Below are positions 43,024-50,254 of a DNA stretch of 64,000 bases, piece after piece; the first letter of the stretch is position 1; every line of letters starts with the position of its first letter. Below the pieces are notes generated by a model. It was not told the origin of the DNA, made no database searches, and was given only the letters and a program-made list of their open reading frames with translations. Position numbers and translations under genes: made by a program. Origin of the DNA: Motiliproteus sp047633175. Lineage in GTDB: Bacteria > Pseudomonadota > Gammaproteobacteria > Pseudomonadales > Balneatricaceae. The stretch is taken from NCBI GenBank assembly GCA_047633175.1, contig JBLIEQ010000008.1:1-64000 (forward strand), given 5' to 3'.

Positions 43024-44096
43024 TGTCCGACGTCAAATCTGGCAACGATAAATCAAGCAACGACAAACAAAAAGTGCTGGTGATCTGCCCCGGCCGTGGC
43101 ACCTACAATGCCCGGGAGCTGGGTTATCTTAAACGCCACCATGGCGATAAGTCGGCGCTGCTCGCGTCCATAGACCAGTATCGCATAGAGCAGGGACAGA
43201 CCCCGGTGAGCACCCTGGATGGCGCCGAGCGCTATCAACTACGCGAGCACAGCCGTGGCGATAACGCCTCGGCGCTGATCTGGAGCTGCGCCTACGCCGA
43301 CTATCTGAGCATCGATCGCGACCGCTACCAGGTCTGCGCGCTCACCGGCAACTCCATGGGCTGGTATATCGCCCTGGGCTGCGCCGGGGCGCTGAATCCA
43401 GCCAACGCCCTGCGACTGATCAACAGCATGGGCACGCTGATGCAGCAATCATTGCTCGGTGGTCAACTGATCTACCCGCTGGTGGACGAAGACTGGCGCC
43501 CTGTTCCCGGCCGTCATCAGCAACTGCTCGCGCTGCTGGCCCAGATCAATGCGCAGCCCGGTGCCGAGCTGTACCCCTCCATCGAACTCGGCGGGATGCG
43601 GGTATTCGGCGGTAACGAGGCCGGGCTCAGGGCTCTGGAGCTGGCCCTACCCCCTGAGCAGGAGCGTTTCCCGATGCGGCTGTTCAATCACGCCGCTTTC
43701 CACACCCCGCTGCAGCAGCCTATCGCCGCCCAGGGTCGCAACCAGCTGCCGACCAGCCTGTTCCAGCAACCGCAACTACCGCTGATCGATGGTCGCGGTG
43801 CCCAGTGGCGCCCGCACGCCACCGATCCGGCTGCCCTGCACGCCTACACCCTCGGCCACCAGGTCACCCAAGCCTACGATTTCACCCGCGCTCTGCAGGT
43901 GGCGGTACGCGAATACGCGCCCGATAAACTGATTATCCTCGGCCCGGGCACCAGTTTGGGCGGAGCGGTAGCGCAGGCGCTGATCGACATCCGCTGGCGA
44001 GGCTGGGCATCGAAGCAGGACTTTATCCGTGCCCAACAGGACGATCCCTACATACTGTCGATGGGGCTGGACGAGCAGCGCGGGCAGGTCACCTGA
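43020..44096 (+). CDS. FabD-like acyltransferase, malonate-binding Arg absent
   Basis: 358 residues with the FabD/malonyl-CoA:ACP transacylase fold. The nucleophile motif GNSMG (residues 110-114, Ser112) and catalytic His228 in NHAAFHTPLQ are present, and the helix after the nucleophile reads LINSMGTLMQQ. In FabD the position before GxxMQ is Arg, which binds the free carboxylate of malonyl. Here it is Met137. The enzyme should therefore not prefer malonyl-CoA and may move a neutral acyl group between CoA and a carrier protein. Its start overlaps the E1 stop (ATGA), so it is tied to the oxoacid dehydrogenase. No carrier protein gene is nearby. Confidence 0.7.
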   Translation: MMSDVKSGNDKSSNDKQKVLVICPGRGTYNARELGYLKRHHGDKSALLASIDQYRIEQGQTPVSTLDGAERYQLREHSRGDNASALIWSCAYADYLSIDRDRYQVCALTGNSMGWYIALGCAGALNPANALRLINSMGTLMQQSLLGGQLIYPLVDEDWRPVPGRHQQLLALLAQINAQPGAELYPSIELGGMRVFGGNEAGLRALELALPPEQERFPMRLFNHAAFHTPLQQPIAAQGRNQLPTSLFQQPQLPLIDGRGAQWRPHATDPAALHAYTLGHQVTQAYDFTRALQVAVREYAPDKLIILGPGTSLGGAVAQALIDIRWRGWASKQDFIRAQQDDPYILSMGLDEQRGQVT

Positions 44097-44255
44097 ACGG
44101 CCATAAAAGGTTACGATCTATAGACGCTCGCGCTCCCATCCTTAGCCACGATCGTGTAAAGTGCATGAAAGGACGATCTTAACCTCGAGCTCCGGCTTAG
44201 AATTCTATGGGTACTGCTTTTCTCACGCAGTAGTGCAAAAAGCGATGAGATAGAA

Positions 44256-46877
44256 TTGATAATAAAAAATAGATTAGGCCTAAGCATCCGCTCAGGATAC
44301 TTTTACTGCCGTATGCTGCTGCTGTTTTTGATTGCCGGCACGGCCCTGGGCGCTCCACAATCGGTTCCGCCTTCGATCGGCATGGCCACTGCGCCTCCCG
44401 GGCTGATTGTGGCGATCGATGACAACTACCCTCCCTATATATTTCGTGATAGTTCGGGTGCGATAACCGGCTACCTGGTTGATCTCTGGGCCCTATGGCA
44501 AGAGCGTACCGGTGTGATAGTCGAGCTAAAAGCGAGCGATTGGGACACCGCCCAGAGTAACATGCAGGCCCGCCGGGCCAACGTGATCGACACTATGTTT
44601 AAGACGCCGAAGCGCCTGGAGACGTTCGATTTCAGCCCCGCCTACGCCCAAGTTCCGGTCGCCGTCTACAGTAACAGCAAGATCGGAGGCATCACCAAAC
44701 CCATCGATCTTAAGGGTTTTCTAGTCGGCGTCAAAGCCGGCGATGCCTGCATCCACAGCCTGCAACAAGCAGGCGTCGCCACGCTAAAAACCTATGCCAG
44801 TTATGAGACCCTGGTGCAGGCCGCCATCGAGGGTGCGGTGCATACCTTTTGCCTTGACGAACCTCCAGCCAATTACCTGCTCTATAAAGCAGACGCCTCC
44901 GGCCAATTCCGCAAGGCCTTTGAACTCAGCAGAGGTGAATTTCATCGTGCCGTGCATAAGGGCGATGCGCTAACCCTGCGGCTGGTCAATCGCGGTTTTT
45001 CCGCCATCACCGCCGCAGAGAAGCAGGCGCTGCATGACAAATGGCTGGGAACACCCCGCAACCTGTCCGGCTATGCGCACTACCTAGCCTATGCCCTGCT
45101 TATTGCGGCTCTGGTCGCCGTCCTGCTAGTGCTCTGGGGCGCCACACTACGCCGCCAGGTCAAGCGCCGCACCGCCGAACTGCTTGCCCAACAGACCCAA
45201 TTACAGGTTCTGCTCCACGCTATTCCCGATCTGGTATGGATGAAGGATTGCGAGGGGGCATTTCGTTTCTGCAACCCGATATTCGAGCGCTATTACGGCG
45301 CCCTGGAGGCGGATATTATCGGCAGGAGCGATTACGATTTTATCGACCCGCAACTGGCTGATACCTTCCGTGCTCAGGATCTTGAAGCTCTGAACGCAGA
45401 CCAACCCAGCCGCAACGAAGACCTGCTCAGCTTTGCCGAGAATGACATCCCTGTCCTAGTGGAAACCACCAAGACCCCCGTGCGCAACGCCCAGGGAGAG
45501 ATCCTGGGGATCCTGGGGATCGCCCATGATATCACCGAGCGCAAGGCGGCAGAGGCGGAGATAGTCAATCTGGCCTTCTACGACCCCCTTACGTCGCTGC
45601 CCAATCGCCGCTTGCTCGCCGACCGCCTGCAACTGGCCCTGGCATCGAGCATGCGCCTCGGCCGCGAAGGCGCCCTGCTGCTTATCGATCTGGACCATTT
45701 CAAAACCCTTAACGATACCCTCGGTCATGATAAGGGCGACCTCTTGCTGCAACTGGTCGCCAAATGCATCAGAGAGTCTGTTCGCAAGAAGGACAGCGTT
45801 GCCCGTCTGGGCGGCGATGAGTTTGTGGTGATGCTGGAAGATCTGAGTGCCTGCTCTATCGATGCCGCCAACCAAACGCGGGTGGTTGCTGAAAAAGTTC
45901 TCGCGGCCATCAACACGCCCTGCAACCTAAGCGGGCAGGAGTACCTCGGCAGCGCCAGCATAGGTATCACCCTGTTTTCCTTAGGCATCAACAGCAGCGA
46001 AGAGCTGATGAAGCGGGCCGATCTGGCGATGTATACCGCCAAGGAAGCGGGCCGTAATAACCTGAGGTTTTTTGACCCCAGCATGCAGGCAGATATCAAC
46101 GCCCGTGTCGCCCTCGAAACGGACCTGCGCGATGCCCTGCGGCTTGAGCAGTTCGTCCTCTATTACCAACCCCAGCTTGATAGTAGCGGACAGGTTACCG
46201 GTGCCGAGGCGTTGATTCGCTGGCGGCATCCGCAGCGTGGCCTCGTCCCCCCCGTCAGCTTTATCCCGCTGGCCGAAAGCACCGGTATAATTTTACCGCT
46301 GGGGATCTGGGTACTGGCGACCGCATGCCGGCAGCTGACCCTATGGGCCGCAGATCCCGCCACAGCAACCCTGACCCTGGCCGTTAATATCAGCGCCAAG
46401 CAGCTGCATCAACCTGACTTTGTTACCCAGGTCATGGCGGTGCTCCAACGCACCGGTGCCAGCCCCCGCAGACTTAAACTCGAACTGACCGAAAGTCAGC
46501 TACTCCATAATATCGAAGACTGCATCGCCAAGATGCTCCACCTGCGGTCCGAGGGGATCGGCTTTTCGCTCGATGATTTCGGTACAGGTTATTCATCGCT
46601 TGCCTATCTCAAGCGGCTGCCGCTGGAGCAGCTGAAGATCGATCAGTCTTTTGTGCGCGATGTGCTGAGCGATCCCAACGATGCGGCCATTGCCCGCACC
46701 ATAGTGACGCTGGCACACAGCCTCGGCCTGTCCGTGATAGCCGAGGGGGTGGAAACCGCAGCACAACGCGATTTCCTGGCCGACAATGAGTGCCATGCCT
46801 ATCAGGGCTACCTGTTCAGCCGACCTGTCCCCATCGCAGAGTTTAACGACTTTCTGCTGGGCAGCAGCGGTGCCTGA
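44256..46877 (+). CDS. Membrane sensor: SBP_bac_3 + PAS + GGDEF + EAL
   Basis: 873 residues if started at the TTG at 44256; an ATG at 44313 would shorten the N-terminus by 19 and still leave a signal-like helix (LLLFLIAGTALGA). A periplasmic amino-acid-binding-like domain (about 45-275, LIVAIDDNYPPYIFRD), one transmembrane helix (about 282-302), a PAS domain (about 315-425), a GGDEF domain with intact GGDEF at about residues 517-521, and an EAL domain with EAL at about 651 and DDFGTGYSSLAYL. Both catalytic motifs look intact, so it could make or break cyclic di-GMP in response to a periplasmic ligand. Monocistronic. Confidence 0.92.
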   Translation: MIIKNRLGLSIRSGYFYCRMLLLFLIAGTALGAPQSVPPSIGMATAPPGLIVAIDDNYPPYIFRDSSGAITGYLVDLWALWQERTGVIVELKASDWDTAQSNMQARRANVIDTMFKTPKRLETFDFSPAYAQVPVAVYSNSKIGGITKPIDLKGFLVGVKAGDACIHSLQQAGVATLKTYASYETLVQAAIEGAVHTFCLDEPPANYLLYKADASGQFRKAFELSRGEFHRAVHKGDALTLRLVNRGFSAITAAEKQALHDKWLGTPRNLSGYAHYLAYALLIAALVAVLLVLWGATLRRQVKRRTAELLAQQTQLQVLLHAIPDLVWMKDCEGAFRFCNPIFERYYGALEADIIGRSDYDFIDPQLADTFRAQDLEALNADQPSRNEDLLSFAENDIPVLVETTKTPVRNAQGEILGILGIAHDITERKAAEAEIVNLAFYDPLTSLPNRRLLADRLQLALASSMRLGREGALLLIDLDHFKTLNDTLGHDKGDLLLQLVAKCIRESVRKKDSVARLGGDEFVVMLEDLSACSIDAANQTRVVAEKVLAAINTPCNLSGQEYLGSASIGITLFSLGINSSEELMKRADLAMYTAKEAGRNNLRFFDPSMQADINARVALETDLRDALRLEQFVLYYQPQLDSSGQVTGAEALIRWRHPQRGLVPPVSFIPLAESTGIILPLGIWVLATACRQLTLWAADPATATLTLAVNISAKQLHQPDFVTQVMAVLQRTGASPRRLKLELTESQLLHNIEDCIAKMLHLRSEGIGFSLDDFGTGYSSLAYLKRLPLEQLKIDQSFVRDVLSDPNDAAIARTIVTLAHSLGLSVIAEGVETAAQRDFLADNECHAYQGYLFSRPVPIAEFNDFLLGSSGA

Positions 46878-46988
46878 ACGCGCACCAGAGGCCGAGTTGC
46901 ACTGTATTCTAAAGAGGGAGAACATCGTAAAGTAGACGACGTCCGTCAGAGTCTTGACGGCGTGTCTACCTCAACAGGGAGTGCTCTT

Positions 46989-47987
46989 ATGTACCATTTT
47001 CCTCAGCTCAAATCAGAAAAAAGACTGTCCCGAATCGCGGTACTCACCAGCGGCGGGGATGCCCCGGGGATGAATGCCGCTATCCGGGCAGTAGTAAGGG
47101 CGGGAAACAGTGAGGGTATCGAGGTGTTCGGTATCTACCGCGGCTTTAGCGGTCTTGTCGAGGCTGATATCTGGCCGCTGAATTCGGTCGCTGTCGCTAA
47201 TATTCTGCATCGCGGCGGCACCTGCCTTAAGAGTGACCGCTGTCCCGCGTTTCAGCAACCCTCCGGACGGTTACAGGCCGCCGCAACGTTGCGGGAAATG
47301 GCGATCGAGGCACTAGTGGTGATCGGTGGTGACGGCTCCCTGACCGGCGCACATCTGCTACATCAAGAGACCGGTTTTCCGGTCATAGGGATACCGGGCA
47401 CCATCGATAATGATATTACCGGCACCGAGGACAGCATCGGCTTCGATACCGCCGTAAATACCGCGCTGGACGCGATCGACCGCATCCGCGATACCGCAAG
47501 CTCCCACGATCGCCTGTTTCTGGTCGAGGTGATGGGACGCAGCTCAGGCCTTATCGCCGCCCACGCGGGTATTGCCGGCGGTGCCGAGCTGATCCTGATA
47601 CCCGACAGCCCGATCGAGTTTCAGACTCTCTGCGATAGCCTCATTCAAAGCAGGCTTAATGGCCGCATGAGCAGTATCATCGTTATTGCCGAGGGTGAGC
47701 CCGGGCGTACCCAGCGACTGGCCTCTAAACTCCAGGTGCAGGGTTTCGAACCGCGAGTCTGTATACTCGGGCATACCCAACGCGGCGGCGCGCCTAGCGG
47801 ACACGACCGGGTACTGGCATCCTGCCTGGGAGCGATGGCGATCAGTCACCTGCAGGCCGGGATTTCAGATGTTATGCTCGCGGTGCAGCGAAACGAGATC
47901 ACGGCCGTACCGCTGGCAACCATTCTCGAACCGCACCAATTTGAAGACCAGTGGGTGCTGGAACTGGCCAGAAAGCTACACGGTTAA
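46989..47987 (+). CDS. pfkA: 6-phosphofructokinase, ATP-dependent
   Basis: Phosphorylates fructose-6-phosphate, the committed step of glycolysis. From the ATG at 46989, with AGGGAG eight bases upstream, it has 332 residues; a GTG at 46962 is a weaker choice. Motifs: LTSGGDAPGMNAAIR (ATP loop), GGDGS, whose Gly indicates ATP rather than pyrophosphate as donor, PGTIDNDITGTEDSIGFDTA with the catalytic Asp, and VEVMGRSSG. Not all pseudomonad-like relatives have Pfk, so its presence indicates a complete Embden-Meyerhof route. Confidence 0.94.
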   Translation: MYHFPQLKSEKRLSRIAVLTSGGDAPGMNAAIRAVVRAGNSEGIEVFGIYRGFSGLVEADIWPLNSVAVANILHRGGTCLKSDRCPAFQQPSGRLQAAATLREMAIEALVVIGGDGSLTGAHLLHQETGFPVIGIPGTIDNDITGTEDSIGFDTAVNTALDAIDRIRDTASSHDRLFLVEVMGRSSGLIAAHAGIAGGAELILIPDSPIEFQTLCDSLIQSRLNGRMSSIIVIAEGEPGRTQRLASKLQVQGFEPRVCILGHTQRGGAPSGHDRVLASCLGAMAISHLQAGISDVMLAVQRNEITAVPLATILEPHQFEDQWVLELARKLHG

Positions 47988-48061
47988 CGCCCTCCAGCTC
48001 CTCCTCAACCACTCCTCAACTTGCCCCTCAGCTCTCCCCCAGCCCTCATAAGGAACGATCA

Positions 48062-48238
48062 ATGCCCATTACAGTAAAATTTGAACTCGAAAAAGAGGTC
48101 AAGCACAGCGTTCGTTTCAAAGAGATCGTGGAGGAGGGCCGCGCCCCGGTCATAGGGTCTATCTACGTGCAGAAATGGTACGCGGGCGCTTCCAAAACAC
48201 TCAGCATCAGCATCAGCAAACCGGACGAAGAGGCCTAA
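48062..48238 (+). CDS. Small conserved protein, hypothetical
   Basis: 58 residues, started at the ATG at 48062 with AAGGA seven bases upstream; the longer open frame reaching back to 47951 overlaps pfkA and lacks support. The sequence MPITVKFELEKEVKHSVRF, then PVIGSIYVQKWYAGASKTLSISIS, is a short beta-rich protein of a type I have seen as conserved hypothetical in several gammaproteobacteria and other bacteria. Function unknown. It follows pfkA closely (74 bases) and may share its transcript. Confidence 0.65.
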   Translation: MPITVKFELEKEVKHSVRFKEIVEEGRAPVIGSIYVQKWYAGASKTLSISISKPDEEA

Positions 48239-48324
48239 ACCTACAAAAAAACCTTCGGGTCGACACGTCCGACAAGGAACGCCTATCCCTGCAGACCCAC
48301 CACCCCTGCATAGCGGACCCTGAC

Positions 48325-48987
48325 TCAATAAAATACCGGGGGCGCTATGCCTATCACCGACTGATGTGCGAACAGCAGCAGCAGATACAGCAGCACCCCG
48401 CCGAGCAACCGCCACCCGCCGATACCGCGCCAGTCAATTCGGGCAAAGCCGCTAAAGGGGATAAATACCGTGCCGCGGCAGAGACACTGCGGCAGCTTGC
48501 GCCGTCGCGCCCGCTCCAGCGTCTGCGTGCCCACTAGACTCAGCATCAGCAGCAACCCAAACAGGATCAGGCCGGCGGCATCACCATTCACCGGGATATG
48601 CGCTCCGGCCCAGATTATCAGCCCCCATAGCAGCGGGTGGCGGGTCACCGAAACGATTCCGGGGTGGTCGGGATCATAACCCCTGGCACCCGGGCCGAGA
48701 GAGAAGGGGTTGCTGGAACTGGCGCCGGCGACAATCAGCACGCAGGCCAGTGGCATCAGCAGCACCGGCAGCCAGGCAGCTAGCCGTGTCCAGGGCCAGA
48801 GTTCAATATAGGGGGCATCGACAAACGCCCGCGCCAGCCAATAGATGATCGCCAGAGATAACAGGCTGTAGCCCAGTAGGAATCTCCTGCGTCCCAGCCG
48901 CCGCTCCAGCGGCTGACGGAATCGTGGCCGCATCGGAAGCATATGGCTAAGCAAAAACACCGCCACCGCGGCCAGCAGTTCAAACAA
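48325..48987 (-). CDS. NnrU family membrane protein
   Basis: 220 residues and five or six hydrophobic helices. Family stretches: the N-terminal HMLPMRPRFRQPLERRLGRRRF and the central GIVSVTRHPLLWGLIIWAGAHI. NnrU-type proteins occur with denitrification and carotenoid or lipid genes, but their reaction is not established; the RHPLLWG stretch resembles the isoprenylcysteine methyltransferase-like fold. No nitrogen-oxide genes lie nearby, so I assign family only. Confidence 0.82.
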   Translation of the reverse strand: MFELLAAVAVFLLSHMLPMRPRFRQPLERRLGRRRFLLGYSLLSLAIIYWLARAFVDAPYIELWPWTRLAAWLPVLLMPLACVLIVAGASSSNPFSLGPGARGYDPDHPGIVSVTRHPLLWGLIIWAGAHIPVNGDAAGLILFGLLLMLSLVGTQTLERARRRKLPQCLCRGTVFIPFSGFARIDWRGIGGWRLLGGVLLYLLLLFAHQSVIGIAPPVFY

Positions 48988-49037
48988 AAATATTCCTCGT
49001 TATTCGGTGACGTTGATGGGGACCGACCGTTAATGCG

Positions 49038-49265
49038 TTAATGGGACAGATTTATTTTCTTAACCGCTACGGCGACCAGCAGCGAGATAGGCTGGGATGT
49101 AATCCCAGCTATCATTGCTTGTTCACGGTGAATTTGGCCGAGCGCCATGCTCATTCCCTACTTACCCGACACATCGATGCATCACCGAGCACGTCATGTG
49201 ATGAAGCAGGGGCATCCTTTGCGATTGAGGCCAGAGGGGTATTGCTGGGATTGCATCCCAGCCTA
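49038..49265. repeat. Intergenic repeats between the nnrU-type gene and mazG
   Basis: A motif GGGACAGATTTATTTTC at 49040-49056 (also seen as GGGGAAAGATTTATTTTCC at 22213-22231). A family B palindrome lies at 49088-49109, with a second, inverted, copy at 49244-49265. The B pair encloses about 135 bases, like a BIME. No gene is visible in the 49000-49281 interval. Confidence 0.55.
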
Positions 49266-49281
49266 CGGTCCCGTTTCTGTT

Positions 49282-50127
49282 TCAGCCCTTGGGCTGCTTG
49301 AGGTCCCGCTTGGCTTGCTGCCAGAGCCGATCCAGACTGGCCTCATCGCTATCGGCCATAACCCTCCCCTGCTCTGCCGCCAGCTGCTCCACCCGGCGAA
49401 AGCGCTGTTCGAACTTGTGGTTGGACTGCCGCAGTAGCTGCTCTGAATCCGCCTGCAGGTGGCGCACCAGATTGACACTGGAAAACAGAATATCACCCAG
49501 CTCATCGGCGATCTCTGCGGTATTACCACCCGCGAGTGCTTGCCTGAGTTCGAGTATTTCGGCATCCAGATTATCCAGTACCGGTTCGATCTGGCCCCAA
49601 TCGAAACCCACAGACGAGGCGCGCTGTTGCAGCTTATGGGCGCGCATCAGCGCGGGCATGGCGGTCGGCAGATCATCGAGGACCGAGGGAGCAGCCTGCG
49701 CGGCCGTTCCCTCGACGGTCGCCTTCTCCGCACGCTCCCGGGCCTTGATCCTCTCCCAACTCTGCTTAATCTCGGTCTCGCTCAGCCGCTGATCGGAGCC
49801 AAAACTGCCGAAGCTGCCATCGGGGTAGACATGTGGGTGCCGCCGCAGCAGCTTGGCGACTAGGCCATCGATAATATCGGTAAACTCGAATCGCCCCTGT
49901 TCGGCACAGATCTGGGCGTAAAAAACGACCTGAAACAACAGGTCGCCCAGTTCATCCTGCAGATGGGGATAGTCCTGACGCTCGAGGGCATCTATCACCT
50001 CATACACCTCTTCGAGGGTATGAGGCACGATCGAGGCGAGATTCTGACGCTGGTCCCAGGGACAGCCATGCTCCGGATCACGCAGTTGCGCCATCAACCG
50101 CAGCAGATCATCCAACCTATAGATCAT
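49282..50127 (-). CDS. mazG: Nucleoside triphosphate pyrophosphohydrolase MazG
   Basis: 281 residues from the ATG at 50127, which has GAGGTG upstream; a longer frame to 50166 runs into duplicated sequence. Two MazG domains: the first has the metal site EEVYEVIDALE and DELGDLLFQVVFYAQI, the second EILELRQAL and DELGDILFSSVNLVRHL. It hydrolyses NTPs to NMP and pyrophosphate and lowers alarmone-related stress in E. coli. It lies behind relA, with a broken copy of its own 5' end between. Confidence 0.93.
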   Translation of the reverse strand: MIYRLDDLLRLMAQLRDPEHGCPWDQRQNLASIVPHTLEEVYEVIDALERQDYPHLQDELGDLLFQVVFYAQICAEQGRFEFTDIIDGLVAKLLRRHPHVYPDGSFGSFGSDQRLSETEIKQSWERIKARERAEKATVEGTAAQAAPSVLDDLPTAMPALMRAHKLQQRASSVGFDWGQIEPVLDNLDAEILELRQALAGGNTAEIADELGDILFSSVNLVRHLQADSEQLLRQSNHKFEQRFRRVEQLAAEQGRVMADSDEASLDRLWQQAKRDLKQPKG

Positions 50128-50254
50128 CAGTGTGCACCTCAAGGGTATGGGGCACGAGCGAGGCAAGATCCTGACGCAGGTCCCAGGGACAGCCGTGCTC
50201 CGGATCGCGAAGTTGCGCCATCAACCGCAGCAGATCATCGAGTCTAAAGGCCAT
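50117..50254 (-). pseudogene. Duplicated, truncated 5' end of mazG
   Basis: A 45-residue frame beginning MAFRLDDLLRLMAQLRDPEH is nearly the same as the start of mazG (MIYRLDDLLRLMAQLRDPEH), then runs HTLEVHTDDL and stops. Its ATG overlaps the relA stop as ATGA, so this fragment holds the original start and translational coupling, and the complete mazG now starts a second time at 50127. The two copies differ at several third positions, so the duplication is not recent. The junction GAGGTGCACACTG acts as a new ribosome-binding site for mazG. Confidence 0.8.
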
